Shown: positions 9,744 through 22,254, counted from the first letter of the stretch. The stretch is 64,000 nucleotides of DNA from Eucalyptus grandis (GCF_016545825.1 NC_052614.1:56303864-56367863), one strand, 5' to 3'. Notes: generated by a model from the sequence alone, not told the origin. Translations and numbers: made by a program.

Positions 9744-10640
9744 AGATCTGTTTTGCCTCTTACACTTGTGAGTTATATTGCTGCGTTTGTCATGGAAATC
9801 AGTCTTCAGAGCAAAAGAAAGAAAAGAAAGAAAGGAGGAAAGCTTGTTAATTTACTAATAGGAGGATTTTGGTTTGTTATGTATTGGTAATGAACTTATT
9901 CTCGGTGTTTGGGATCAATAAACTGTTAAGTCATGCCAATCCCAAGTTTATTCTAGTTCTGTAATTAGCATGATGCCATGATTTCAGCTCATCTTGAGAT
10001 CTTTGAATACTTGCTGTCAATTCGGTTGTTGCAAAACTTACATTAGTCATGCAAAAAGGAACCAGCCTTTGAAATTCAATTAGATTTGTACTTGTTGAGA
10101 AGGAAAAACAAGAATGATGTTTCCCTTTGGGAAAAGAAGGTGAACTTGCATCCGCCTTCCCCGCCCGGCTCTTCCCTGAAGATCACACTAAATTGCTGAT
10201 GGCATAGAGGGATTGTTGCCGACTGCCAATGCTCCGGCTGCTTAGATCCTCACTACATGATGTATCAAACTCACCACTCGAACTACACATCAACATCAAA
10301 AAAACCCCACTAATTGTAGAATTATCTCTCCCGATCCTAGCCAACCTTACTTGTCAATTTTCAATGGCAAACACGGAAACAGTAAAAAATCAATCGCGCA
10401 TGGACCAACTCGTATATAAGAGATATTTACTCCTCATTTCAAGCATAGAAGATGTTGGGTGCTCTTTTTTCATATTTCCATTATTTTTCACGATAGTAGT
10501 GTTTGATTAAATGCCCTTAAGGAACGTAAGTCATGTTGTTTGTAGAATAAAATTCATGAGGTATCATAAATTAGTTTTATGTCTTCATTATTGATGTTGA
10601 CACTTGAATTTTTGTAAATGTTTTAAATATCCATTTATTT
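9744..10640. other. 3' flank of the WAK-like cluster, intergenic
   Basis: An AATAAA polyadenylation-type signal lies near 9,917 in 'gggatcaataaact', about 170 bases after the stop of copy 3, and could serve that gene. Beyond it I see no conserved coding sequence. The open frame around 10,229-10,510 has no recognisable domain and ordinary AT-rich composition. Confidence 0.45.
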
Positions 10641-10658
10641 TGCAAAAATATAAAATTT

Positions 10659-10702
10659 ATAAAAAAAAAAAAAAAAAAAAAAAAGATGATGATGATCATA
10701 AA

Positions 10703-10737
<35 letters not shown>

Positions 10738-10740
10738 AAA
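10659..10740. repeat. Poly-A run and (GAT)n microsatellite
   Basis: A run of about 24 A (10,660-10,684) is followed by an ATG/GAT trinucleotide array to about 10,737. It appears as poly-His or poly-Ser in various frames, which are not real proteins. Confidence 0.9.
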
Positions 10741-10799
10741 GTAATAGTAATAAAAAATGCATAAGAGTGAAAAAAAAAAATGATGAAAAGATAATGGAA

Positions 10800-11150
10800 A
10801 AGTCGAGTGGGCTGGTGTAGCACGGCCCACTATTTTATTTCTTTTGGAGCCCACTCTTTTATTTTTCTTCCAGCCCACTCTTTTGGCCCATCCGAAATTA
10901 AATAAAAGAAAGGCCCAGCCCATCATCCCATTTCTCTCCTTTGCGCACGCGCGCCCACACACGAGGGAGAGGGGGGGGACCCAGCGGCAATGGCGCCAGT
11001 CCAGTGACGCCAGCAGCGATGACGCCAGCAGAAGGAATATTCCAGCTGTCGTCACTCGTCAAAGGAGTGGAGGAAGCAGCGAGAGGGGGCGTGCAAGGCA
11101 GAAAAATAGGAGAGAAGGGCTCAGCTCGTGGGGGCTAGCCAGAGAAAAAA
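10800..11150. other. GGCCCA-rich, promoter- or LTR-like patch
   Basis: Several GGCCCA/TGGGCC motifs (near 10,826, 10,884 and 10,911) precede a GC-rich stretch with repeated 'gacgccagcag'. GGCCCA (site II) motifs are common in plant promoters and in LTRs. No gene with support follows, so this may be an orphan LTR or promoter fragment. Its boundaries are not visible. Confidence 0.3.
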
Positions 11151-11914
11151 TTGGGATAAATATATTAGAAGGGCAAAAGTTATGTACAACATTTACTCTA
11201 ATGCCAAAAGTTTTTCACCGACTCAATTAAATGTTAAATCGGAGGAAAAATGATTATTTTAATGCCAACATCAATGAATTTTGGCCAAATTGATTAAATG
11301 TCACTTATAATTAAAATTATAATATGACTTAACAAAATTTTTAAAAAATCCAATCCACGTGACATTTTACGTGGCATGCTTGGTACCGAAGTAATCCTTT
11401 TTTAACAACGACTAATACTGAAGTAATCACTTTAAATAAAATTTATCAATCAAATGATCACTTTTATTAAAATTTGGTACTTAAATTATCATTATTTATA
11501 ATTTTTGGATAACATCGTTTAGGTGTTATATGTTGACTAGGCACGATACGAGCCACATAGGACTGAAAAATTAGTAATATATAGTCATTTCGGATAATCC
11601 GGAGACCGGAGTTGGCACTTAGATAATCGTTTTTTTTTTCAAAAAAAGTAGAAATTAAGTAATTAAAAAAATTAACACCAAAATAAGCGCCATACATATC
11701 TTTTTGTGCTTTTAGTGTACTTACTCTAAGAAAAAGTAAACACAAGGGAGCCATTCTTTTGGGGAAAAAGAAGAAAACGAGAGAAGGAAAGGTTGAGGAG
11801 AGGACGATTTTGGTTTTTCCCTAGAGTGACTAAAGCTAGGTTGTTGGAGCTCATTTCAAAGCCGATCAAAGGTCCATGCAGCGTTGTCCTTCATCATTTT
11901 ATGTTTGTTTGAAA
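11151..11914. other. AT-rich repeat-like intergenic sequence
   Basis: This is low-complexity AT-rich sequence with repeated short phrases such as 'aagtaatc' and 'ttaaatt'. It is probably degraded transposon sequence. I found no ends, no coding capacity and no second copy in this window. Confidence 0.35.
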
Positions 11915-12836
11915 ATTTCAAAAATAACTCAAAATGTTTTCATTTTCTTAAATAAGGATTTGAAGCAAACATTATTTCAAATAAGAGCTTGAAATTCTAT
12001 TACTTTTCTCAAATAAGGACTTGAATTGAATCTTTTTTAAAATAAAAGCTTAAAGTAGCTATGTTTATTTCAAATAATGGCCTGATTTTTCAGCAATCAA
12101 TGATATTTTCCTCATTTACCATTTTCCTTTTTTTCTTCCTTTTTTTTTTCTTTTCTTTTTTTTTTTTTTTTTTTTGGTTGGTTCTTCTTACTCTCTACCA
12201 TCGGCTAACCATTGGTGATGGCCACAGAGGGCTGGGTGAGGGTCATCCTTGCCCAATTCAACAAGGGGCCACCCACACCAACCACAAGCAAGGACAATCT
12301 CGCTTGGGTGAGGTAACCCTCGCCCTGGGGAAGGCTGCCCTCACGGCCATCTACAAGGTCGACCCTCGCCGGCCACAAGCAAGGGCTCCACAACCCTTGC
12401 TAGCGGTCAGGAAGGGTCGTCGAGCCTCACTAACCCCAAGCGAGGCTGATACTCACTAGATTTGGCGGGTGGCCAATGTGGGCTTGCAGGCCCTCACTCG
12501 TTGTCAGTGAGTGCTTGTAGGCCCTCGCGAATCCTTCCTTGCAGTTGACGAAGGTGGCTAAGCCCTCGCTAACTCTTTCCAGCGACTAGCAAGGCTGATG
12601 TCAAAAATGAAAAAAAAAATGAAAAAAGAAAAAAATTGGCCAAAAATACTCTTGACCGATTGAAAATTTTAACTGGCTAGTGATCAGCAACATCAAGCCC
12701 TTATTTGAAACAATCATGGTTACTTAAGACTCTTATTTAAAACAACTAAAACATTTCATTCATATTTAAAATAATGTCAACTTTAAGTTTTATTTGAAAA
12801 AAATGATAACACTTTTGATCTTTTTGGAATTTTCCC
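11914..12836. mobile_element. Inverted-repeat element 2
   Basis: The left arm (11,914-12,110), with repeated 'tcaaataagg' and 'tgaaatt' phrases, matches the reverse complement of the right arm (12,665-12,836). The left end reads gaaaatttcaaaaataactc; the right end on the other strand reads aaaattccaaaaagatc. Inside are a poly-pyrimidine tract (12,120-12,175), a GC-rich core (12,180-12,600) and a purine tract (12,605-12,640). The open frame in the core is shared in style with other such elements here and is unlikely to be a protein. No transposase is present. Confidence 0.6.
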
Positions 12837-13880
12837 TTCTTTTTCTACAATTGTGGAGTGGCTTTAACCTAAACTCTCTCGCCATTGCCGATCGAGATCT
12901 TGACTCAGTCTAATATACCAATACCAAGATTCCCCTTTCCCGAAACCCAAAAAGAACCAAGCTGGGTTGATTCATTCTCTCGGCAAAATCTTGTTAAACC
13001 AAGTGATTTCATGTTGAGCTATAATGCTTTGAACCCGGAATGCGAGTTTATTAATGAACACCAAATACTCGATCTATTTCTTAAATGAAACACAGAATGT
13101 TTGAGAACCCCGAACTCAAATGGAGAATTTCAAGTGACTCGTGATAGACTGATATGGATTTAACATGAAAATTCCAGCCTTTCTGCATCATATTTAGTCC
13201 GTAGGTTGCAATAAAATTCGCTCTGGAATGCATGCTTAAAATCGAATATCAACCGTTTGATAAAATGGCTGTGAGAATGCCGACTATTTATTCATCATTG
13301 AATCCCGAGATAGATCCGTTCATGTTCGCTTCTGGGTTGGTTGAATCTGCTCTGATATTCTTTTTTCTCTGTCTGGCTATGTGATATGGGAACGATCGAT
13401 CGCCGGCAAGCGAGCCGAGAGTCCCCCCTTTGGCCGAAGCTCTCACTCCAAATCGGCGAATCCCGCTGTCCAGGGCTATTCTAGTTAGGCCATTATCTCC
13501 ATATTCATGTATTTATGTTCGCTTGTATTTCTGATTTGCTGTTTTTAGAACCCATGGTTCGCGTAGTTTTTGTTTTGGTGAATTTGTTTTGGGTCGCCGG
13601 AGTAGACGGCCGGTGATGGGCCGGCGGCGATTAGGGGTAGACGATAGGCCGGCTAGTGGTGGCCTGAGTGGATGACCATGGAGGGTAAGGGCTCGGCTGC
13701 GGCCTGAGGTTTGGTCGAGGTCCCCTGGTTCGGTGAAGAATGAATTTGCAGGCGGCGAAGGAGATGTTCTCGCTGAACATGGTCTGCGAAGAAGAATGAT
13801 GGTGCAGGAGAAGAAGACAAAATAGGGAAGAAGACAAAAGGAATAAAAAGAGTTAAAAAAAAAGGAAAATCAATGAAAAA
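12837..13880. other. Intergenic, possibly part of an LTR retroelement
   Basis: The composition is mixed. A GC-rich patch (13,380-13,470 and 13,590-13,760) contains CGATCGATCG and several CCGG-type palindromes. No supported open frame is present. Together with the A-rich block and the later 'ggggtcggaaagag' segment it may be the remains of one gypsy-type LTR, but no ends were found. Confidence 0.25.
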
Positions 13881-14460
13881 TTCGTAAAATCTAAAAATAA
13901 ATTTTAAAAAATCGTTTTATAATCCAATGCGCGTCGCATCCGGGCATACTGGGTTGGATCAAGTAAATGCGGTCCGAACCCATTCCCAAATATAATAATA
14001 AAAAATATAAAATTCTAAAAAATCGTAAAATCATTATAAATTTCAAAGAAATTGAAAATATTACAAATTTCCTCAAATTTTTAAAAAATTAAAAACTCAT
14101 AAAATCCCTAAAAAATTAATAAAAGGTTTTTTTAAATTCGTAAAAAATGTATAAATCAGAAAAATCATTAAAAAATCAGAAAAATAATTAAAATCATTAA
14201 ATAAATGTAATTAATTGAAAAAATAAAAAAAATGAAAATTCAGATAAATCATAAAAATCATAAAAAATTCAAAAAAAAAATTCTAACCTAGAATCTTCAT
14301 AAAATTTTAGAAAATTCAGAATATCATAAAAAATTTCAGAAAATTCAAAAAAATATTTTAAAATATTTTAAAGTTCATAAAATTCAGGAAAATTCAGGAA
14401 AATTTCACAAAAAAAAAAAAAATTAGAAAATTGGAAAAATGTTAAAAATTGAAATCCAAA
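13850..14460. repeat. A-rich cryptically simple sequence
   Basis: About 600 bases are built from overlapping variants of aaaatcataaaaattc and gaaaattcaga with no fixed period. This kind of sequence is typical of plant LTRs and of satellite-like debris. Nothing coding is visible. Confidence 0.6.
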
Positions 14461-15706
14461 ATTGAACAAGTCTTTAGGACTTTATAATAGGGTTATTTGT
14501 TTTGAATTGTCTTTTTTTTTTTTTAGAGACAATTTAGGACACTTATGTGTTTTCTTTGCGATTATACTTGGTTGCGCCTCTTTAATACCTTGGATGTTAT
14601 TTTCTTTGTTTTAGAATCGTTAGGATGAAACCTAGAATTCTCCAATAGATTGCTATGGTGTAAGTTAGCATTTAATCGAGTTAGATACTAGAATGGCGTT
14701 AATCTTAGAATTAGTGTAATCAAGTTCTCGGATTTAGAATCTTTGAATGCACAAATAGTCAAATATCTTCCTATATTTTACTCAATTGCTAGTTGATCAA
14801 AAGACTAGTGGTGGCTTCTGAGTCAAAATTTATATAGGATTGATTGATCAAAAAATGAATGTTCGATGTCGTGCGAGATATAGACTATGATCGATGAATC
14901 ATTTGCGGTGTTAACAATCGATGGTCCATCCGTGATCATCATTTGTATGGACCATTTGATTAATCTCATAAGCAAGTATCTTAAACCTAATTTTACCCTC
15001 CCGGGGTCGGAAAGAGTTAAGTCGAGACAGCTTCAATTATAAATTGAGCATAAAATTGTGGAATTAAATTATGGATGTTTTCATAGTTTGAACTATCCCA
15101 GACACTACTTTTCGACAACATATAATAGCCGTAGATACGCTCCATGGGCTGTCTAATTCTTGTATCTTCATCTCAAACTTCATAGTTACCAAATTCTTTG
15201 AGAAAGAACTTTTCTGTTAAGCTGATTTTATTTTTCACATGTGCATTAGATCTGTTCCATGAAAAACATCAAAAACTGTGGTTTTTCAAAATTTTATCTA
15301 CTTTTCTATTAAATTGATTATAGATTCTATGTTTATTTGATAATCACCTCCAAAACTTCAAGTGAGAAAGAGGGATCATGACCAATATTAGCTTCTCTTT
15401 TTTCGATAGTTTTTCTTTTTTAACTCTGGCATATATTTTTTTCTCTATGAATACTTTATTTTTTCAAAAGATTGGTTTATAATGGAAAGTTTCATAAATG
15501 GTCTCACAGCTCATAATATACTTCCCAGAAACCCATATCTTCTCCCCAAAAAAGTTCAATATCCAATTAATTGGGCCCCTCTTGCAGCCAGGCCTCCCAG
15601 ATCCACTCGCCTAGCGTGGAAACGACAATGAAAAGGAATTGGCAAAGCGTGGCCGACCAATGGGCATAATTAGGAATCAAAATCTCAAATTGGAATATAC
15701 TTCCCC
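14461..15706. other. Probable LTR-retrotransposon debris
   Basis: Moderately AT-rich sequence with no supported ORF. The segment around 14,990-15,120, with 'cccggggtcggaaagagtt', has the feel of the 3' part of a chromovirus-type LTR. This is impression only. No paired LTR, primer-binding site or target duplication was found. Confidence 0.25.
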
Positions 15707-16200
15707 TTTAAAGAAGAGGTGTCTGCATTTGGGTTCGAGTGTATCTCGTCCTCGAGTGGTGCCCTCCTCAGCTCTACGACCTTGTCCAATGACAGCACCC
15801 TTCTCAGGCCCTCCACATCCCCCTGCAGCACCGCCGCCACCAGTGCCCCCACCTGGCTGTTGTTCCACACATGATGCATCGCTGATCTCGTGCATGGAGT
15901 CAGTGAAGAGAACGGTGATCGAGGGAAGGGCACTCAGTGTTAATAGTTTATTTGCAAAACAAACTAAATAGGTGTCTTGTATCACATTAAAAAAAAATAC
16001 GTGGACTAAATTTGGCATTAATTCTCAATTATTAATTTTTATTTATATTTATTAAAATTCGAATTTATAATTATAAAACAACCAATGTGTCCTATTGAAA
16101 CTGTGTGACTATTCATAATAGATTAACAATTATTTTTTTATTATTTAATTTTTAATTTATTATTTTTGCTTAATGATTATTAGGCACTCTTACACTTGAA
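15707..16200 (-). repeat. Duplicated block with ankyrin-like coding remnant, copy A
   Basis: This block aligns with 63,538-64,000 from 'tttaaagaagaggtgtct' on, while the left flanks are unrelated, so the left boundary is sharp. The reverse strand reads an ankyrin-like helix pair ('ALVAAVLQGDVEGLRRVL') followed by DKVVELRRAPLE, ending in SSLK at the boundary. Both copies keep QGDVEGLRRVLS and DKVVELRRAPLE but differ elsewhere, including in which frame precedes that motif. This suggests a gene fragment carried by a mobile element. The rest of the block (15,970-16,200) is AT-rich. Confidence 0.55.
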
Positions 16201-16201
16201 G

Positions 16202-16690
16202 CTAAGGGTCAAAGAGACCTTTCTTTTGTAAGTCTTGAATATTTGCATCTTTTGTTGCGGTCCTAAGACTAATGTGGAATTTGGACGTGATCCCGGTGAA
16301 GAGGGATAGAACTATGGAGACTGACCGAGTACTGGCAAAAGGAAGCAGAGGGAGTGAGACCTGCTGTGCTTCAAACCTAAGAGGGGATCCTACGAAAAGA
16401 GGCAAAGCAAAGGGTGTAGCTTCAAGTTCAAGAAACAACGAAGATATGAGGTCATGTAGGCACGCAACTTCTAGTTCAGGAAAGGGCAAGGCATCGAATA
16501 TGGGAAGGAGAATAACTTCAAGTTCACAAAGCAGCGGGATTTTGAATACGGAAAGGGGCAAAAGTTCAACTTCAGGAAAGGGCACGGCTTGGAGTTCAGA
16601 AAGGGGAATGACTATGAGTTTGGGAAGGGGCAGAGGCTCTATCTTAGAGGTCCAAGTTCAAGAAAGGGCATAACTAAAAAGGGCACAATT
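16202..16690 (+). repeat. Degenerate tandem repeats, possible coding fragment
   Basis: The phrase 'agttcaggaaagggca' recurs with variation about six times between 16,425 and 16,665, roughly every 35-40 bases. It gives an open frame of 133 residues with repeated SSSGKGK/R. The composition is Ser/Gly/Arg-rich. I recognise no family. It could be a tandem repeat with an accidental frame. Confidence 0.35.
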
Positions 16691-16949
16691 TTTTGACGGA
16701 CAAAGGTTGTTCAAGTTCGGCCAAGGCTAAGCCTCAAACACGAACAAGCATCGAAGCAAGTGGAAGATTTAAGCTACTACGACATATTTAGTAGATATGC
16801 ATGTTCTTCACTCTTTGTGCAGGCAATGCACGATTACTATTAATTTGTAATTGATATGTACAATGGGATCATTACGTAATTATGTTATTTTTTGTTCTCG
16901 GACTGTAAATAACTGATCTTATAAATACATATTTTGCAATCCTGATCGG

Positions 16950-18120
16950 GGTCAAACCACCGTGAACACTCTTTTATTATTCTCTGCTCTCTGTGACTCT
17001 TCAAACTCTACCTTAAAAAATTTTAGGTAAAAAATTTTAGGAGACTCCAGGCCAATATTTCTAGGTAAAAATTTTCTTCGACTTTTCCTACCTAAAACCA
17101 ACAAGTGGTCATGGATGTGGATCATCTGCTCCTTCCATGAGCTAATATGTTGTCTTAATTTTGTTACAGGTGTTTCCGGTTCTTCTTTTTTGGCCTCTTC
17201 CATAGTTTTATTCTCATTCTGTTAAGTTGTTTATCTAATGACTGCAAGAACAAATTACTTTAATTATCTTTTTTTCTTACTACATTTAGTTCTTCTAAAA
17301 CAGCAGGTTTACTCCATTCTTCTTTTTGGCCACTCACCATTTGTGGTATTGCTTTAATGTTCTCTCCTAATTTTGATCCAACTATGGGAGAATGATTGAT
17401 CATTGGAGTTCTCCATATGCCGTAATGTAAGTTGTGTAGTGATTTTCTATGTTATTTATACTTCCTTCTTTTACTCTACGTAGAAACCAATGGAAGAATT
17501 TCGGATTTGCTTTATTTTATTTTATTTCAACATCCTTTTGGAAATAATTGAAAAGTTGCATCATTTCCACTTACTAACATCGTTTTCCCAACTACCTTAA
17601 TTGTTTAATCTATATATTAAATGGTTCCTCTTTTCTTTATACCCAATGTACATCTATTTGTGGTATATTCCAATTATCTAGTACATCTATTTGTGGTATA
17701 TTCCAATTATCTAAACTTTTCTCAACATATGTTACCGTTAATTTCTCATAATTCTTAAACTTATTTTGCATATATTTCCTGGGACTAGAACCTACGTATG
17801 GAATAATATAACTGCCTTCAAACAAATTACTAATATCAGTCTTGTCTTATATTATCTATTCAAGGATTTATAACCTTTTATTGTCCTAACATAACTTTTA
17901 ACCTCCTAATAGTTACTTTCATGGGTTACGGAACTTGGTGATAATCAAATGTGAAAAGACTAAAGCTAGTTGTTGTTTGTTTATGACTCGTTATATTTAA
18001 CACTCGAAATTCCCTAAAATTATATAATGGTGGACAAAAAGTAAGGAATGGATATTAGTCCTTTCCAAGGAAATGTAATTTTGATGGCAATTCTGTAAAT
18101 ATCAGAGCTATGTAGAGTGA
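16950..18120 (-). pseudogene. Reverse-strand coding relic, possibly virus-like or retroelement-like
   Basis: On the reverse strand several short frames read as natural protein (Lys/Glu/Pro-rich, with Tyr/Gly/Trp spaced as in folded domains). They lie at about 17,640-17,840, 17,240-17,420 and 16,952-17,203, separated by stops and frame changes. Their collinear spacing suggests one decayed polyprotein-like gene of at least 1 kb. An endogenous pararetrovirus (movement-protein region) is one possibility, but I cannot confirm it: no reverse transcriptase or protease motif is visible here. A host gene fragment is also possible. A 33-bp in-frame duplication lies inside. Confidence 0.3.
17648..17713. 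repeat. Perfect 33-bp tandem duplication
   Basis: The unit that begins 'gtacatctatttgtggtata' (17,648-17,680) is repeated exactly at 17,681-17,713. It adds 11 residues in frame on the reverse strand. The two units are identical, so the duplication is recent compared with the decay of the surrounding frame. Confidence 0.9.
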
Positions 18121-19680
18121 AAAAGTGATAAAAAAAATTAAGTGTTTTGATAATGGCTAACGATTGGCCAAATTTATCCCAACTGCAAAAGTGTGGTGCT
18201 TTATTTGTCCCTCATTTATTGAAAAAGCCTAGTGCAATATGGTATGACCCTAACTATTCTTTGAATTTGCAAACTCATGTCATGATCTACCGAAGGCTCC
18301 ACCAAGAGCTTCAAAGCCTCCACATTATTATGCTTCCCCCACAATGATGAATGGCGTCATCGTTTTTAGCCCTATCACGCGTTGCGCTCGGTCTTGCTTA
18401 AACCAGCTTCGTGAAATATTAGATCGGCCTTTCCGCAGCCACCATATTAAGAGGATAAAGACCTCCACCATGATCCGAGCGAGAATCAGTGGATCATCTC
18501 TTAGCAAGGGCAGCAAGGAAACTATATTTCCTTTAACCTCCTATTCATACAGTCTCCTCTTCAATTTCGATCTGGATACAGACCTGAGCTTCATTACAAG
18601 ACTAATATATCTTGCTATAGATGGCGGTCAAAGTCAACTCTTGATTCCGAAATTAAATATCAGCTCCCTTGGACCTCAGAATTCATCAAGTTTGTTGAAC
18701 ACTAAAAGTTATTATTGATTAATGAGTAATGAGTTGTCGTTGGTTACTCTGTGACTCCTGAAGCTGCATGAGTTAAGTAATCTTCTTTTAAATTCTGCAC
18801 GAACCACTTCATAGAAGCGTAACACTAGAATGTGAAATAATTTCAATGGTACATTCAGAGTGGAAGAAGAATATACTATCTGAGGAAGTCAACTGAGGCT
18901 TGGATTAAATTGCTTGCAGAACTCATGCATTGACATTGTTTGTATGATTTATCATAAGCACATCGCTAATACAATGAAACAAGCCTGTCATTTTCCTTCG
19001 TAAGTCACAGCCTAAATCTCATCCCTCTCCATCTAAGACTTGTCGCGACCTCTTCGAGCCCTTCCGTAACCACGAAGGTTAATAGATTGCCAAGTTTAGG
19101 CTTAATTTGGGCTCTCCCAAACTTTCTAATTCGCGACTTATGATCCGAGTTTTTAACTAATAAGTCATTTTCATTTAGAAGTCGTTACTAATCGATTTGT
19201 AATGAGTCAACTAGAAACTCAAGTAAAGTATTGAAAAAATATTTTACTCCTACGCAACCAGAGAAATTAGGGTCGATGACTTGATTATACTAATTAATCA
19301 AATAATGCATTTCCGATACATTATTTTTTTTAAACATCAAGTAATGCATTTATGTAGCATTTTATACCAATCATGAGTCCTGGGTTCAAGTCTTGACCAA
19401 GCTAAGGAAATAGCTATTAATGCATCATAATGACATAATTGGAATAAAGAAAATGCGCAAATTGCAATCCAACATTTGATTACAATGATTTAAACACAAT
19501 CTCTTTGTTCGTTTTCTTTTAAAGATTTTCATATATCTTAAGGAAAAACCACTCAAAGGCTATTTTTAAGCTTTTTATGATTTCTTTGGAAAAAAAAAAT
19601 TCTAGGATTTTTTCAAATTTTCTTTAACAAAGATTTTTTTATTTTTAAAATATAAAAAAAATAATATATTATATTATATA
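18121..19680. other. Intergenic, nothing recognised
   Basis: The open frame at 18,344-18,718 (124 residues, plus strand) has no recognisable domain and no flanking splice or promoter evidence that I trust. The remainder is AT-rich with long A and T runs near 19,580-19,680. Confidence 0.4.
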
Positions 19681-21042
19681 AACAAGGGGATCCAGGTCGG
19701 GTCTCCGCATCTGGTCCTGGCTCGAGACCGACCCGGACTCGCCAGCCGGTGTCTTAGGACTTGGGCCCTCGACCGGGATGGGCTCAGCACGTTAGGCCCA
19801 GTTCGGCTTGAAGAAAAATATTAAAAGGCAAGCAGAAGCAGCCTAACTCGAGAACATTCAAAACCAGAATTAAACTAATTCAGCCCAGGCGTCATCTCTT
19901 ATCCTAGGCCCACTACGCCTAGTCCCAATGAGCCTAACAAAAGCCAGTTCATTAAATCCACACAAACCTCCCCAAGCCCACTCATTCCCTATTTCAGCCA
20001 GCTCAAGAACACTCTAAACCTACACAAGCTCTTGGTTTTGCGTGCTCGGGGATGACCAGAGACGAGCAGCCTTGAGCTAGTTCATCCCCGACCGTGCCCC
20101 GGCCGCTATACCGACGCCACCGCTCCGTCGATCGCTCACGCCGACCCGCGAGACCAACTCGCCACCCCCCTTGTCACGCCCCGATCCTCGGGCACGCACA
20201 CATCCTTCTCTCTTGGTTGATCTTATAATGCGATATCCCAGGACAATATATCACCGACCCTTTCATTTATTAAGCATATGCGGAAGCGATTAAAATCCCT
20301 TTTACAATAAAACGATGGGATAGAAAAGAAGGGCCATATTTTTCATATTGAAATTTATAACCAAACTTTTATACAAAACACAAATCAATTCATAACTATT
20401 CACATCAAAATGGAAATCTCAAAAGAAGATAGGATCTCAATCCATCCAGGCCATACTCAAGATCTCTCTCGGTATTATCTTCTTCTTCCAAAAATCCTTC
20501 TCTTCAGGTTTAATTTCCAAGTTCTCCTTCTCAAACTCCTCCTCTTCAGCTTCTCACCGGGGTCCTGAAATGTTTTTCCCCAAACTGGGATGAGATTATG
20601 TCTCAGCGAGTTCTACCCCACTAAGCCCGATTAGTAAACCATTATACTAAAGGCTGCCTAAACACGCATAGGTCAGAAGACGTACCTTAGCATCAGATCC
20701 CACCTGCAAGTCAATACAATTCACAATAGGCACTCAAGTAATCATATCACTGATCGAAGCATCGATCAAATCGACCTAGTCGATTAAATGCCAACAAGAC
20801 TACTCACGGTCATTTCCATTTAGTCAATCAATTCACAACATCAAATCAAGACAATGATCAATCACATTGAATCACACTCAGATCGAATCATCGATTAATC
20901 GACCTAGTCGATTACAAGTCAGTCGAATCATTTCTAGGTCATTCACTCCATCCCACATAACCTCCAATAGTACACTTAATCACAGAGCTCCATCAATGCT
21001 CTTGGGTGTCATTTTCGCCAAGGTGACATAAGTAACAGACGG

Positions 21043-21360
21043 TCTACGTGCGTTCTTTAAGGTGCCGTTTTCGCACAGTGATATTCATCATCACCGAACC
21101 ACGCCCGTCATAGGTCACAAATCACTGACAGTTTACGTGCGTTCTTTAAGGCGCCGTTGTCGCACAGTGATGTCCTTCATCACCGAACCATGCCTGTCAC
21201 GATTCATAGGTAGTCTACGTGCGTTCTTTAAGGCGCCGTTTTCGCACAGTGATGTCCTTCATCACCGAACCACGCCTACCATAAGTCATAGACAGTCTAC
21301 GTGCATTCTTTAAGGCGCTGTTTTCGCACGGATGTACTTTATCACCGAACCACGCATGTC
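21043..21360. repeat. Tandem repeat, four units of 82-89 bp
   Basis: Units start at about 21,043, 21,132, 21,214 and 21,296. Each carries 'tctacgtgcgttctttaagg', 'cgccgtt.tcgcacagtgat' and 'catcaccgaaccacgcc'. The spacing is 89, 82 and 82 bases. The last unit is slightly shortened. Open frames in this array are a by-product of the repeat. Confidence 0.85.
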
Positions 21361-21539
21361 TATACTTCGTACTTGATCGGTCTCGAATCAATAGAATTCT
21401 CAGTTAGCTTTCATCGCTCTCTCCACTTACAGCTCAACAAGGCATTACAATTGCTAACTAGCCATACTCGGCCATCTACCAATCAATAATTCAATTTCAC
21501 TCAATTTCAATCAATTTAGGGTAAATCCCTAAAATATCA

Positions 21540-21990
21540 CAATTTATTTAATTTCATACAACATAGAGCTCAAATAAATAAACGGACCACGCCACGACGA
21601 TCAGCACAAGATTTCGGTCCTCGTCCATCAAAATCTTAATTTCCGAAAAATAAATAAATAATTAATTAATTTCGAAAATTAATTAATAAATATTAAAAAT
21701 TCAATTTAGCACGAAACAAAGCCCGATTACATAAACAGACTTCACCATGGTCATCAGCATAAAATTCCGGTTCCAGACCATCTCAGTTGAATTTTGGGAA
21801 ATAAATAAATAATTAATTAATTTCGAAAATTAAATAATTATTATTAAAAATTCAATTTAGCTCAAAATAAAGCCTGATTAAATAAACGTACTTCACCACG
21901 GTCATTAGCATAAAATTCCAGTTCCAGACCATCTCCCTTGAATTTTCGGAAAATAAATAATTATTTAATTTAATTCCGAAAATAAATATT
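21540..21990. repeat. Tandem repeat, about three units of ~151 bp
   Basis: Each unit holds 'aattcaatttag', a GC-richer part ('cttcacca.ggtcat.agc', 'ccagaccatct') and an AT-rich 'aaataaataa' part. The phrase ttaaaaattc recurs at 21,693 and 21,844, a period of 151. The first unit is more diverged. Confidence 0.75.
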
Positions 21991-22254
21991 TAAATGCCAA
22001 AAATCCCACTTAGGCCCGAATCGCCAAATTGAAGCCCAATTAGGGGTCGGAAAATTCCCAAGATGCTTCCAATAAATAGTAGACCACGTCTACTTGTTAA
22101 TTGCACAATCAATTTATCTAAATCGCATCACAATTGACTAATAATTGCTAATTTATTCTAATCTAACAACCTAAACATAATTAATTAAAAATAAACCAAC
22201 CTTACAGTATAATTAGTCAACTAATCCGAGATTAGTGAGATTACTCACCAAATC

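Noticed and set aside
10577..10823. Poly-His and poly-Ser frames
   Set aside because: Translation of a (GAT)n microsatellite and an A run.
15639..15971. Plus-strand 110-residue Pro-rich frame
   Set aside because: It is antisense to the conserved ankyrin-like motif. Between the two block copies the reverse-strand motif is what stays constant.
21043..21360. Regularly spaced repeats resembling an array such as CRISPR
   Set aside because: Units are 82-89 bp, contiguous without unique spacers, and in plant nuclear DNA inside a transposon. It is an ordinary tandem repeat.
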